DNA of 63,696 nucleotides from an uncultured Collinsella sp. (GCA_938023705.1 CALJDJ010000054.1:1-63696), one strand, 5' to 3'; positions 9,242-23,088 are shown, counted from the first letter of the stretch. The notes: a model not told the origin generated them from the letters alone. A program made the numbers and translations.

Positions 9242-9781
9242 ATGAAGGTTATTCTTCTCGATGAGATCAAGGGCAAGGGCGGCGAGGGTGACGTCGTAGA
9301 GGTCGCTCAGGGTTACGCTGAGAACTTCCTGTTCCCCAAGAAGCTCGCTGTTGCCGCCACCAAGGGCAACCTCAAGCAGCTTGACGAGCGTCGCAACAAC
9401 ATCGCTAAGCGCGAGGCCGTCCGTCTGGCTACCGCCAACGAGACCAAGGCTGCCTTCGAGGGCAAGACGGTCACCGTTGACGTCAAGGTCGGCGACGAGG
9501 GCATCCTCTTTGGCTCCGTTACCGCCGCTATGATCGCTGACGCCATCAAGGCTCAGCTCGGTATGGACATCGACCGCAAGCGCGTCGAGCTCGGTAAGCC
9601 CATCAAGGTTGCCGGTGCCCACACCGTTGCCATCTCGCTGTACCGCGAGATCAAGGCCGAGGTTGTCGTTCTCGTCGGCGTTACCGCCGAGGAGCTCGCT
9701 GCCGAGGCTGAGGTCGAGGAGGCCGCTGAGGTCGCCGAGGCCGAGACCGCCGAGGTCGAGACTGAGGCTGCTGCCGAGTAG
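9242..9781 (+). CDS. rplI: 50S ribosomal protein L9 with acidic C-terminal tail
   Basis: The N-terminal rRNA-binding domain (MKVILLDEIKGKGGEGDVVEV) and the C-terminal domain account for about 148 residues, the usual length of bL9. Here 30 more residues, almost only Ala, Glu and Val, follow. Such acidic tails occur on L9 in some actinobacteria; their role is unknown. GGGAG stands before the ATG. Last gene of the operon, with a terminator at 9814. Confidence 0.96.
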   Translation: MKVILLDEIKGKGGEGDVVEVAQGYAENFLFPKKLAVAATKGNLKQLDERRNNIAKREAVRLATANETKAAFEGKTVTVDVKVGDEGILFGSVTAAMIADAIKAQLGMDIDRKRVELGKPIKVAGAHTVAISLYREIKAEVVVLVGVTAEELAAEAEVEEAAEVAEAETAEVETEAAAE

Positions 9782-9813
9782 CATTTGCTGCAACGCAACA
9801 ATCTTGTTCTAAG

Positions 9814-9850
9814 AAGGGCGCTCTGGGAAACCAGGGCGCCCTTTTGTTTT
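9814..9850 (+). terminator. Terminator of rpsF-rplI operon
   Basis: AAGGGCGCTCTGG pairs with CCAGGGCGCCCTT around GAAA (one mismatch), followed by TTGTTTTTT. Confidence 0.88.
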
Positions 9851-10005
9851 TTGCGCTGAGTGAGTGTCATGGTGAACGTTGCGTCGAAGTCCTATATACA
9901 GGACCGTTCATCCGTTTGGTTCGGTGATGATTGGCGGCGCGCGGCGCGTTTTGGGACCGTGGCTGATACTATGGATGCTCGCAAGCGATATGAATGAGGA
10001 TGCTC

Positions 10006-11397
10006 ATGGCATATGACGATAGGGAGACCGGGCTGACGGTTGAGGACCGCGGCTCCAAGTTGGGTCTTCCCCAAAACCAAGATGCAGAGGCCAATGTACT
10101 GGCCGCTATGCTGCTATCGCCCGAGGTGGTCGAAGAGGCCCAGGTCGAGCTGCAGCCCGATGACTTCTACCGGCCCATTCATAAGACCATCTATACCGCG
10201 ATGGTCGATATGTACAACAGCCGCATTCCCATCGACTCCATCTCGCTGATCGATTACCTGCGAAGCATCAACAAGCTTGATGCCGTGGGCGGCGAGGCCT
10301 ACATTTTGGAGTTGATGGGTCAGACCCTGTCGCTCGTCAACTGGCAGCACCATGCCGCTATCGTTCGCCGCGATTCGATGCTGCGTGAGCTGATCGGCGC
10401 CACCAACGAGATCAACGCGCTGGCCTATAACGCTCCCACCGATACCAAAGAGGTCGTGGAGCTGGCCGAGAGCAAGTTGCTCAAGGTCACGGCGCGCGAG
10501 GTCAAGTCGAGCTACAAGACGCTGACCGAGTTTATGGTCGAGGCCTATAACGAGGCCGAGGAAGTGTGCCAGGCAGGCGGCCAGGCTGCGGGCGTGCCCA
10601 CGGGCTTCCCGTCGCTCGACCGCATGCTCATGGGTTTTCGCGAGGGCCAGCTCATCATCATCGGTGCCCGCCCTGCTGTGGGTAAGACGTCGTTCGCCCT
10701 GAATCTGGCGCTCAACGCTGCCGCGGCCGGTTATACCGTCGGCTTCTTCTCGCTGGAGATGTCGGGCAAGGAAATTGCCCAGCGTCTGATTTGCGCCTAC
10801 GCCATGATTTCGATCAGTGACTTCCGCATGGGCCGCATTAGCCCCGAGCAGTGGGCCAATATCAACGAGGCCACGCAGACCTTGTCCAAGCTCGATATTC
10901 TGATTGACGATACGCCCGGCACCACAGTGACCGAGATTCGCGCCAAGAGCCGCCGCATGCTCCACAACAAGGAGAAGGCCATCATCATCCTGGACTACCT
11001 GCAGCTGGTGAGTCCTCCGCCGGGACGCCGCTCCGAGAGCCGTACCGTCGAGGTCTCCGAGATGTCGCGTGGTCTGAAGATCATGGCCAAGGAACTCAAG
11101 ATCCCGCTCATCGCGCTGTCGCAGCTCTCGCGTCAGGTCGAATCCCGTACCGGCAAGCGCCCGCAGCTTTCCGACCTTCGTGAATCGGGCTCCATCGAGC
11201 AGGACGCCGATATCGTTATGTTCTTGGACCGCTCCGCCGATGAGGCCGAAGCCTCGCGCGACGATCGACCCGACGAGGGCGTTACGCGTATCGTCGTGGC
11301 CAAGAACCGTTCGGGCCCGATCGGCGACGTCGACCTGATGTTCCTGCCGGCATCCACCAAGTTCTATGAGCTTGATGGGGCACATGCCGAGGAGTAG
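10006..11397 (+). CDS. dnaB: Replicative DNA helicase DnaB
   Basis: 463 residues: the N-terminal primase-binding domain (about 20-125), a linker, and the RecA-like ATPase with Walker A GARPAVGKTS (220-229). Walker B is visible in KAIIILDYLQL, followed by ALSQLSRQVESR and the LRESGSIEQDAD motif. DnaB is the hexameric 5'-3' helicase of the replisome. Three in-frame ATGs are clustered; 10006 has GAGGA at best spacing. No intein is present. It is monocistronic as far as can be seen. Confidence 0.97.
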   Translation: MAYDDRETGLTVEDRGSKLGLPQNQDAEANVLAAMLLSPEVVEEAQVELQPDDFYRPIHKTIYTAMVDMYNSRIPIDSISLIDYLRSINKLDAVGGEAYILELMGQTLSLVNWQHHAAIVRRDSMLRELIGATNEINALAYNAPTDTKEVVELAESKLLKVTAREVKSSYKTLTEFMVEAYNEAEEVCQAGGQAAGVPTGFPSLDRMLMGFREGQLIIIGARPAVGKTSFALNLALNAAAAGYTVGFFSLEMSGKEIAQRLICAYAMISISDFRMGRISPEQWANINEATQTLSKLDILIDDTPGTTVTEIRAKSRRMLHNKEKAIIILDYLQLVSPPPGRRSESRTVEVSEMSRGLKIMAKELKIPLIALSQLSRQVESRTGKRPQLSDLRESGSIEQDADIVMFLDRSADEAEASRDDRPDEGVTRIVVAKNRSGPIGDVDLMFLPASTKFYELDGAHAEE

Positions 11398-11490
11398 GAC
11401 AGGCGCCCGTTGCACGGGTATACTGGGAATGTTTTGTGCTTCTGCGTGCCGGCGTGGCGCGTAGACAGTCCATGAATGTAAGGAGTAAAC

Positions 11491-12777
<1,287 letters not shown>

Positions 12778-12799
12778 TCGGGACTATTTGGTTATTGCG

Positions 12800-12841
12800 A
12801 TATACCCCTTTGCAGCCCAAGCGGGCGGCCGAGGGGTATAT
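12800..12841 (+). terminator. Hairpin between purA and purD
   Basis: ATATACCCCT and AGGGGTATAT form a 10-bp stem with a GC-rich 22-base interior, followed by TTGCTT. It may be a weak terminator or attenuating hairpin; the T-run is poor. Confidence 0.45.
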
Positions 12842-12895
12842 TTGCTTGCAAAGGGCTCGCGCGGAGCGGGCCATTCATCCATAGAGGAGGCACCC

Positions 12896-14200
12896 TTGAA
12901 GGCGGACACTCAAACCATCGACATCCTGTTGTTGGGCAGCGGCGGCCGTGAGCATGCTTTGGCAGCTAAGCTCGCAGCATCACCGCGCGCCGGCAAGCTC
13001 TACATCGCGCCGGGCAACGGCGGCACCGCGAGCTGCGGCGAGAACGTTGTTCTCGACGACTGCGATCCTGCGGCCGTGGCGGCGTTTGCGCAGAGCCACG
13101 GATGCGGACTCGTGGTAATTGGCCCCGAGGCTCCGCTCGTGGCGGGTGTGGCCGACGCCGTGCGCGCGGCGGGTATTCCCTGCTTTGGCCCGGGTGCCGA
13201 GGGCGCCCAGATGGAGGGCTCCAAGCTGTTCTCCAAGCAGCTCATGGAGCGCGCGGGCATTCCGACGGCAGCCTACGGCTCGTTTACCGACGAGGCTTCG
13301 GCTCTCGCCTACGTGCGCGAGCAGGGCGCCCCGCTGGTCGTCAAGGCCGACGGCCTTGCCGCGGGCAAGGGCGTCATCGTGGCGACCGAACTTGAGCAGG
13401 CCGAGGAGGCCGTGCGCGAGTGCTTTGGCGGCACCTTTGGCGATGCCGGCAATACTGTGGTCATCGAGGAGATGCTGACCGGCCCCGAGTGCTCGCTGCT
13501 CGCCTTTACCGACGGCAAGACCGTGCGCCCCATGGCCACCTCGCAGGACCACAAGCGCGCGCTCGAGGGCGACAAGGGCCCCAACACCGGCGGCATGGGC
13601 GTCTACAGCCCGGTGCCCATCGTGACCGACGAGGAGCACGCCACCATGGTGAAGGTCATGGAGCAGACCGTGGCCGAGCTCGCTGCCGAGGGCATCGACT
13701 ACCGCGGCTGCCTGTATGGCGGCTTTATGCTCACGCCTGCCGGCCCCAAGGTGCTGGAGTTCAATGCCCGCTTTGGCGACCCCGAGACGCAAGTCGTGCT
13801 GCCGCGCCTTAAGAACGACCTGGTTGAGGTCATGCTCGCCTGCGCCAACTGCGAGCTCGATCAGATTGAGCTCGACTGGCGTGACGAGTGGGCTGTGGCC
13901 GTTGTCCTGACGAGCGCGGGCTATCCCGGCAGCTACGAGAAGGGCAAGGTCATCACCGGTATCGCCGATGCCGAGGCCATGGAGAACGTGACCGTGTACC
14001 ACGCGGGCACTGCCGTGGTGGACGGCCAGCTCGTGACCAATGGTGGCCGCGTGCTTGCCGTGACCGCTCTGGGCGACACGTTCGAGAACGCTCGCAACCT
14101 TGCCTACGAGGCCTGCGAGAAGATTGATTTTGAGGGTAAGACCCTGCGCCACGACATCGGCCTGCGTGCGCTGCGCGGCCGCGACGCCTGGGATGACTAA
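12896..14200 (+). CDS. purD: Phosphoribosylamine-glycine ligase
   Basis: This 434-residue ATP-grasp enzyme joins glycine to phosphoribosylamine. Near the N-terminus is LLLGSGGREHALAAK, then EGSKLFSKQLMERAGIPTA and GGMGVYSP of the ATP-grasp core, and the C-terminal EFNARFGDPETQ metal site. The start is TTG 12896 with GAGGAGG just upstream; no ATG fits, and a longer frame from 12728 overlaps purA. The last codons run to 14200, 21 bases before the NUDIX gene. Confidence 0.96.
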   Translation: MKADTQTIDILLLGSGGREHALAAKLAASPRAGKLYIAPGNGGTASCGENVVLDDCDPAAVAAFAQSHGCGLVVIGPEAPLVAGVADAVRAAGIPCFGPGAEGAQMEGSKLFSKQLMERAGIPTAAYGSFTDEASALAYVREQGAPLVVKADGLAAGKGVIVATELEQAEEAVRECFGGTFGDAGNTVVIEEMLTGPECSLLAFTDGKTVRPMATSQDHKRALEGDKGPNTGGMGVYSPVPIVTDEEHATMVKVMEQTVAELAAEGIDYRGCLYGGFMLTPAGPKVLEFNARFGDPETQVVLPRLKNDLVEVMLACANCELDQIELDWRDEWAVAVVLTSAGYPGSYEKGKVITGIADAEAMENVTVYHAGTAVVDGQLVTNGGRVLAVTALGDTFENARNLAYEACEKIDFEGKTLRHDIGLRALRGRDAWDD

Positions 14201-14221
14201 AATCCGAGAGGAATGAGACGG

Positions 14222-14917
14222 ATGGACGAGAAGAACGAAGAGCTCGTGGACGCACAGATCGTCGAGGAGGACAGCCGCATGTATGGGCACGCCGAGGGCG
14301 AACCTGGTGGCGAGGTCGCTGACGAGCCGGCGCTGGTGCTGGGCGACGACGACCCGCACGATGCCGAGCTGCACGAGAAGATTCTTTCGGAGGAGTGCGC
14401 CTGGAAGGGCAAGATCCTCGACGTCCACCGTCTTGAGGTTGAGCTGCCTAACGGTCGCCGCAGCGCCCGCGATATCGTTCGCCATCCGGGTGCGGCGGCC
14501 GTTGTGGCGCTGACCGAGAGCGGCAAGATTGTGCTGGTGCGTCAGTACCGCACCGCCATCGACCGTGTGACGGTCGAGATTCCCGCCGGCAAGCTCGATC
14601 CAGGCGAGGACCCGCTCGATTGCGCCAAACGCGAGCTGCATGAGGAGACGGGCTTTAGGGCTGGTCGCATTCGCTTTTTGACGTCGATTGTCACGTCCTG
14701 TGGTTTTTGCGACGAGATCATTCACATCTACTTGGCTACCAAGCTGGAGTTTGATGCGCCCAACCCCGATGATGACGAGTTTGTCAACGTGGACCTGGTG
14801 CCGCTGCACGAGTTGATCGACGCCGTACTCGACGGCAAGATCGAAGACGCCAAGACCGTCGTGGGCGCCTTGGCCTGCGATAGCATCGCGCATCGCCTTG
14901 GGGGCGCGGAGCTTTAA
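14222..14917 (+). CDS. NUDIX hydrolase, ADP-ribose pyrophosphatase type
   Basis: 231 residues with an acidic N-terminal extension of about 50. The NUDIX box is exact: G-KLDPG-E-DPLDCAK-REL-H-EE-T-GF. The flanking RDIVRHPGAAAVVAL and LVRQYRTAI match ADP-ribose pyrophosphatases (NudF/YqkG), which cleave ADP-ribose to AMP and ribose-5-phosphate. Start 14222 is at the right distance from GAGAGGA; the ATG at 14213 is too close. It follows purD closely and is probably co-transcribed. The exact substrate is inferred. Confidence 0.9.
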   Translation: MDEKNEELVDAQIVEEDSRMYGHAEGEPGGEVADEPALVLGDDDPHDAELHEKILSEECAWKGKILDVHRLEVELPNGRRSARDIVRHPGAAAVVALTESGKIVLVRQYRTAIDRVTVEIPAGKLDPGEDPLDCAKRELHEETGFRAGRIRFLTSIVTSCGFCDEIIHIYLATKLEFDAPNPDDDEFVNVDLVPLHELIDAVLDGKIEDAKTVVGALACDSIAHRLGGAEL

Positions 14918-14948
14918 CGAGCGGGGATGATCCCGCAGGTTTGTGTAA

Positions 14949-15092
14949 GTCAGCGAAAGTGCTCCATTTGAGACAAGGTGGCCTAAAAGAGGAGGGAAGC
15001 GTATGGATATACGCGACCGACGATTGAAGGCCAGATTGTCCAAATGGAGCACTTGCAGCGTCGAGACGAAACGCGGTTTGGTAAAACCGCGT
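14949..15092 (+). repeat. Structured 144-bp repeat element, copy 1
   Basis: Ends GTCAGCGAAA and GCAGCGTCGAG are shared with copy 2 (40044-40188, opposite strand). Then comes the common hairpin ACGCGGTTTGGT/AAAACCGCGT. Between them lie nested stems (CTCCATTTG/CAAATGGAG, GGCCT/AGGCC, GCGTAT/ATACGC) whose sequences differ from copy 2 but still pair. The element ends one base before the AAGG ribosome site of the ABC exporter gene. Confidence 0.75.
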
Positions 15093-15101
15093 AAGGTGAT
15101 T

Positions 15102-16874
15102 ATGCTGAAAAGGTTTCTCTCGTATTACGAGCCCCAGATGGGGCTTTTTGTTGCCGATACTGTTTGCGCTCTGGTGCTTGCCGCCATTGACCTGGCGTTC
15201 CCCATTATCCTGCGCAATTTGACCGGTGGGCTCTTTACTCAGGGTCAGGCTGTCATTATGCAGGCGCTCGGTATGATCGCGGTTGGCTTGGTGCTGATGT
15301 ATGCCGTCCGCTGCGCCTGCCGCTATTTTGTGAGCTATTGGGGTCACGTGATGGGCGCGCGTATGGAGTCCAAAATGCGCGAGGACCTGTTTGACCAGTA
15401 TGAGCGCTTTAGCTTTGCGTACTTTGACCGCAACAGCTCGGGCGACATGATGAGCCGCGTGGTCAACGACCTGTTCGATATCTGCGAGGCGGCGCACCAC
15501 GTGCCCGAGTGGATCATCATCTGCGGCATCGAGATTATCGGCTCGTTTGTGATCCTCTTTACCATCGCCCCGGTGCTGGCGCTCGCCATGGCTGTGGTGA
15601 CAGCAGCGTTTGCGGTCATCATGTTTTGGCAGAACATGCGCATGCGCGAGGTCTTTAGCGACAACCGCAAAAAGATCAGCGGCATCAATGCGCAGCTGCA
15701 GGATTCGCTGGCGGGCATGCGCGTGGTCAAGAGCTTTGCCAATGAGGAGACCGAACGCTTCAAGTTCCGCGCCTCCAACAATCGCTACCTTTCGTCCAAG
15801 GAGAACATGTATCACGCCATGGGCGTCTATACTGCGACGTATGGCCTGCTCTCGGGTGTGCTCTATGTGATCGTGGTACTGCTGGGCGGCTGGCTGGTCG
15901 CCCAGGGACAGCTGCAGGCGGTCGATATGGCGACCTTTGCACTCTATATTTCGCTGTTCTGCACGCCGCTCGAGACGCTCGTCAATTCGGCCGAAACGTA
16001 TCAGAAGGCCATCGCCGGCTTTAAGCGCATGGACGAGGTGCTCTCGACTGCGCCGGATATCCAGGACAAGCCGGGCGCCACGGATCTGCAGGTGACCGCC
16101 GGCGCCGTGGTTTATCACGACGTGTGCTTTAACTACGAGGATGTTGAGCTGGGCGAGGGCGATGCCGACGAGCGTCCCGTTATCGACCATATGGACCTGT
16201 CCATCAAGCCCGGGCAGACCATCGCTTTGGTTGGCCCTTCGGGCGGCGGCAAGTCCACGACCTGTTCGCTGCTGCCGCGCTTTTATGACGTGGCTACCGG
16301 ATCCATTAGCATCGACGGCCAGGACGTGCGCGATGTGACGCAGCAGAGCCTGCGCCGCGCCATCGGCCTGGTGCAGCAGGATGTCTATCTATTTGACGGT
16401 ACGATTGGCGAGAACATCGCCTATGGCAAGCCGGGCGCTACGGCTGAAGAGATCGCCGAGGCCGCCCGTCGCGCCAACATCGATGCCTTTATCGAGTCGC
16501 TTCCACAGGGCTATGACACGGTCGTGGGCGAGCGCGGCAGCCGTCTTTCGGGCGGACAGAAGCAGCGTGTTGCCATCGCGCGCGTGTTTCTCAAGAACCC
16601 CAAGATCCTTATTTTGGATGAGGCGACGAGTGCTTTGGATAACGAGAGCGAGGAGGCGGTGCAGGAGTCGCTCGAAGAGCTGGCACGCGGCCGCACCACG
16701 ATTATCATCGCCCACCGTCTTTCGACCATTAAGCATGCCGATGAGATCGCGACCGTTGAGCATGGTCGCGTTGTGGAGCGTGGCACGCACGAGGAGCTTC
16801 TCGCCCGTGGCGGCACTTATGCCCGTTACTATCGAATGCAGTTCGAAGGTGCGCGTGCGCACGAGCTCGACTGA
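15102..16874 (+). CDS. ABC exporter, fused permease and ATPase (half-transporter)
   Basis: 590 residues: six membrane helices over about 1-300, then an ATPase with Walker A GPSGGGKST, signature LSGGQKQR and Walker B ILILDEATSALD. This is the layout of MsbA/MdlB-type exporters acting as homo- or heterodimers. The substrate cannot be read from sequence. ATG 15102 follows AAGG. The longer frame from 15003 runs through the structured repeat and is rejected. No partner half-transporter is adjacent, so a homodimer is more likely. Confidence 0.92.
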   Translation: MLKRFLSYYEPQMGLFVADTVCALVLAAIDLAFPIILRNLTGGLFTQGQAVIMQALGMIAVGLVLMYAVRCACRYFVSYWGHVMGARMESKMREDLFDQYERFSFAYFDRNSSGDMMSRVVNDLFDICEAAHHVPEWIIICGIEIIGSFVILFTIAPVLALAMAVVTAAFAVIMFWQNMRMREVFSDNRKKISGINAQLQDSLAGMRVVKSFANEETERFKFRASNNRYLSSKENMYHAMGVYTATYGLLSGVLYVIVVLLGGWLVAQGQLQAVDMATFALYISLFCTPLETLVNSAETYQKAIAGFKRMDEVLSTAPDIQDKPGATDLQVTAGAVVYHDVCFNYEDVELGEGDADERPVIDHMDLSIKPGQTIALVGPSGGGKSTTCSLLPRFYDVATGSISIDGQDVRDVTQQSLRRAIGLVQQDVYLFDGTIGENIAYGKPGATAEEIAEAARRANIDAFIESLPQGYDTVVGERGSRLSGGQKQRVAIARVFLKNPKILILDEATSALDNESEEAVQESLEELARGRTTIIIAHRLSTIKHADEIATVEHGRVVERGTHEELLARGGTYARYYRMQFEGARAHELD

Positions 16875-16893
16875 TTGATATGACAGGAAGTTT

Positions 16894-17859
16894 ATGGCTG
16901 ACAAGAACCCTTTGACTCCGGAAGAAGTGACGGAGTTATTCTCCGAAATCGATGCATCCGGTGTCTTGGATCCCACGCTTGCCAAAAAGCGCACCGAGCG
17001 CATGCGTGAGAAGGAGGCTGCGGCCAAGCGCGGTGACAAAGCGGCGCTAGCGCAGCTGCGCAGCGAGGACCGCGCGAGCCAGGCAAAACATATCGACCCG
17101 CTGTCCGAGGACGACCCTTCGGGCTCGCAGGTGAGCCATGCCATTACGAAGACTGCCATGGCCGTGGTCATTGGCATCTTGGTGCTGATTGTGGGCATGC
17201 AGATTGGCTACGGCGTGATGCGACGCCTGAACACCGCCAACCTGTCCGAGAGCGTTTCGGTGGATACCGTTTCGACGGCGCTGAAGGGCGGCCTTGAGTG
17301 GGGCAACGGCTTTACGCAGTTCCCGCTCGACTTTACCGTCGATGAAGCTGATGAGCGTACGGGCACGGTCGAGGTGACGGTGTTGGACACATCGTCTGCC
17401 AACGAGCTCGAGCTGCTGTCCAACGGGCAGATTCAGGCCGCTGCGCTTGCGACCAACGCGCTGCTCAACGATAAGATCGACCGCGTGGTGTATAACGTTC
17501 ACGCCTATATCGACGAGGATAGCAACATTCAGCACGATTCCTTCTTTGGCATGTTTCCCGCGCGGGGTCATCAGAGCGCCATTTTGACGTTTGTGTGGAC
17601 CAAGAGCTCATCCAACGCCACGAGTATCGACTGGAAGATGCGCATCGTAAGCATGGACGACACCATTGCCGAGCGCATTCAAAAACAGGTGAACTCGGTT
17701 TCGTCGCTGATCGAGGACCCGGTGGTGAGCCAGACCAAGATTGACGAGGAAAAGGCCGAACGTGACCTGGAGCATCGTCTGCATGGCCGCGAGATTTTCC
17801 GCGGCGGCAAGCCCGATCGCACGCCGTCCGATCTGCTGGAGCAGGACAAGCAAAAGTAG
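16894..17859 (+). CDS. Single-pass membrane protein, function unknown
   Basis: 321 residues: a charged cytoplasmic N-terminus of about 85 residues rich in Lys/Arg/Glu, one membrane helix (TAMAVVIGILVLIVGMQIGY, about 86-107) and an extracytoplasmic domain of about 200 residues. The last 40 residues are charged. No catalytic motif is recognised. AGGAAG precedes ATG 16894. It lies 19 bases after the ABC exporter and is followed by a terminator, so the two probably form an operon. Confidence 0.8.
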   Translation: MADKNPLTPEEVTELFSEIDASGVLDPTLAKKRTERMREKEAAAKRGDKAALAQLRSEDRASQAKHIDPLSEDDPSGSQVSHAITKTAMAVVIGILVLIVGMQIGYGVMRRLNTANLSESVSVDTVSTALKGGLEWGNGFTQFPLDFTVDEADERTGTVEVTVLDTSSANELELLSNGQIQAAALATNALLNDKIDRVVYNVHAYIDEDSNIQHDSFFGMFPARGHQSAILTFVWTKSSSNATSIDWKMRIVSMDDTIAERIQKQVNSVSSLIEDPVVSQTKIDEEKAERDLEHRLHGREIFRGGKPDRTPSDLLEQDKQK

Positions 17860-17881
17860 TCCGCAGCCACATAGAACGATG

Positions 17882-17922
17882 TCATCCCGCGTGAGCCGCA
17901 AGCCCACGCGGGATGATTTTTT
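17882..17922 (+). terminator. Terminator after the exporter operon
   Basis: TCATCCCGCGTG pairs perfectly with CACGCGGGATGA, followed by TTTTTT. Confidence 0.9.
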
Positions 17923-18053
17923 AATCCCCGTCCTAGAAAAATCATTATGCATAGGAAGTCATAACTATCATTTTGTAAACAATTCTATGTAATTAATGCC
18001 ATGGGCGATGCTTGCGGTTAGAATACCGCGAGGCCTAACTGCACACCTTTAAG

Positions 18054-18071
18054 CCGGTCCTGTGAGACCGG
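18054..18071 (+). promoter_or_regulatory. Hairpin directly before the carA ribosome site
   Basis: CCGGTC pairs with GACCGG two bases before AAGGAG (18073-18078). The 130 bases upstream are markedly AT-rich and probably hold the carAB promoter, but I could not fix a convincing -35/-10 pair. The hairpin could affect translation start; this is inference. Confidence 0.35.
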
Positions 18072-18082
18072 GAAGGAGAATT

Positions 18083-19522
18083 ATGGCGAACAACCATATT
18101 GCGGGCGCTGCCGCCCGCACCATCGCGCCCAGTGAACTGTGCCAGCGTATGCTGGCTAAAACCAGTAAGGGCGCCTGCGGTCCCTGCATCCTATATCTTG
18201 AGGATGGGACCATTTTTTATGGCCGTGCATGTGGTGCCGAGGGTACCGCAACCGGCGAGGTCTGCTTTAACACGTCGCTCGAGGGCTACTTTGAGGTCAT
18301 GACCGATCCGAGCTATGCCGGCCAAATCGTAACCATGACCTATCCGCAGATCGGCAACTACGGCATTGACGAGACCGACGTCCAGTCGGCCTTCCCCGGT
18401 GACACCGCTCGCCCCGCGAGTGCTCCAGCCATGCGCGGCATGATCGTTCGCGACATGTGCGCCACGCCTTCTAACTGGCGCTCGACTGTCAGCGTGCCGG
18501 AGTACCTGCGTGCACACGGCATTGTCGCGATCGAGGGCGTCGACACCCGCGCTCTCGTGCGCCACCTGCGCGACAACGGTTCCAAGATGGGCATTATCTC
18601 GACGGAAATCTTTGACGTCGACGAGCTTGCCGAGCGTCTGTCCGCCGCGCCTACGCTGGTGGGCGAGAACCTGGTCAAGACCGTGAGCTGCCCTGAGCCC
18701 CATGCCTTTGCTGCGAGCGACCTGCCCGCCGAGCATAATTTTGCACTGGCTCCTGCCGCCCCCGCCCGCCACAGCGTGGTCGCGTACGACTGCGGTGTCA
18801 AGCGCGGCATCCTGGAGGGCCTGGTCCGTGCCGGCTGCGACCTCACCGTCGTGCCGTGGGATACGCCCGCGCGTCAGGTGCTCGACATGAATCCCGACGG
18901 CGTCTTTTTGTCCAACGGCCCCGGCGACCCCGATGCCGTGGTGGAGACCTACGAGCAGGTGCAGCAGCTGATCGGCAAGGTGCCGGTCTTTGGTATTTGC
19001 CTCGGTCACCAGATGATCAGCTTGGCATGCGGCGCCCAGATGGAAAAGCTCAAATTCGGTCACCGTGGCGGCAACCAGCCGGTTATGAATCTGGTCAGCC
19101 GCCGCGTGGAGATTACCGCGCAAAACCACGGCTTCGGACTGCTGTTCCCCAGCTTGGGCAAGCTTGTCCCCGAGCTTTCGGGCGGCGAGACCGAGCACGC
19201 GGTCGACGGCGATCTGCGCATCTGGGTACGCCGCGGTATCGCGCCGGTCGTGATGAACGAGCGCTTTGGCCGCATTCGCCTGACACACGTGAATCTCAAC
19301 GACGGCACCGCCGAGGGCATCCAGCTGCTCGACGCGCCGTGCTTCTCGGTCCAGTACCACCCCGAGGCCTCGCCCGGCCCCACCGATGCCCACTATCTCT
19401 TTACCGCCTTTACGCGACTCATGGACGGCGAGGAGAACTACCTGGACATCGACACCGCGAAGGACCGCCTTGCCGGCTGGAATTTCGCCGAGACCGCCGC
19501 GACCGAGACCGAGGAGAACTAA
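18083..19522 (+). CDS. carA: Carbamoyl-phosphate synthase small subunit (with insertion)
   Basis: The 479-residue glutaminase subunit feeds ammonia to CarB for carbamoyl phosphate. The N-terminal CarA domain (DGTIFYGRACGA) is followed by a class I glutamine amidotransferase with the nucleophile Cys in FGICLGHQ and the catalytic His in YHPEASPGP. Usual length is about 380. The excess is explained by an N-terminal extension, about 45 extra residues between ITAQNHGF and THVNLNDGT, and a C-terminal tail. ATG 18083 follows AAGGAG. carB begins two bases after the stop, so translation is coupled. Confidence 0.95.
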   Translation: MANNHIAGAAARTIAPSELCQRMLAKTSKGACGPCILYLEDGTIFYGRACGAEGTATGEVCFNTSLEGYFEVMTDPSYAGQIVTMTYPQIGNYGIDETDVQSAFPGDTARPASAPAMRGMIVRDMCATPSNWRSTVSVPEYLRAHGIVAIEGVDTRALVRHLRDNGSKMGIISTEIFDVDELAERLSAAPTLVGENLVKTVSCPEPHAFAASDLPAEHNFALAPAAPARHSVVAYDCGVKRGILEGLVRAGCDLTVVPWDTPARQVLDMNPDGVFLSNGPGDPDAVVETYEQVQQLIGKVPVFGICLGHQMISLACGAQMEKLKFGHRGGNQPVMNLVSRRVEITAQNHGFGLLFPSLGKLVPELSGGETEHAVDGDLRIWVRRGIAPVVMNERFGRIRLTHVNLNDGTAEGIQLLDAPCFSVQYHPEASPGPTDAHYLFTAFTRLMDGEENYLDIDTAKDRLAGWNFAETAATETEEN

Positions 19523-19523
19523 C

Positions 19524-22838
<3,315 letters not shown>

Positions 22839-22850
22839 TGTGACCTGTCC

Positions 22851-22938
22851 GGCCGGGGCGGAGGGGGCCGAGTTCCCCCTTCGCTCCGGCTGCAAGCAGA
22901 GTCGCTCAGTGGGAAGCTCGGCCCCCTCCGCCCCGGCC
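22851..22938. repeat. Perfect 22-bp inverted repeat after carB
   Basis: The arms starting GGCCGGGGCGGAGGG (22851-22872) and ending CTCCGCCCCGGCC (22917-22938) are exact complements across a 44-base interior. There is no T-run, so it is not a standard terminator. The true terminator follows at 23009. Confidence 0.75.
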
Positions 22939-23008
22939 TTCGGTGACTTGGGTGCACCGTGTGCTGCCGAAGGGGCTTTGTGCGATGACTAAGGCTAAAT
23001 AGAAAATG

Positions 23009-23053
23009 AGAGTGGGCCCTGCCGTTCGTTCGAGCGGCAGGGCCCACTCTTTG
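23009..23053 (+). terminator. Terminator of carAB
   Basis: AGAGTGGGCCCTGCCG pairs perfectly with CGGCAGGGCCCACTCT and is followed by TTGT. Confidence 0.85.
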
Positions 23054-23088
23054 TATGGAGGCCTTTTTGCTGTTAGTCGAGGACGCCT

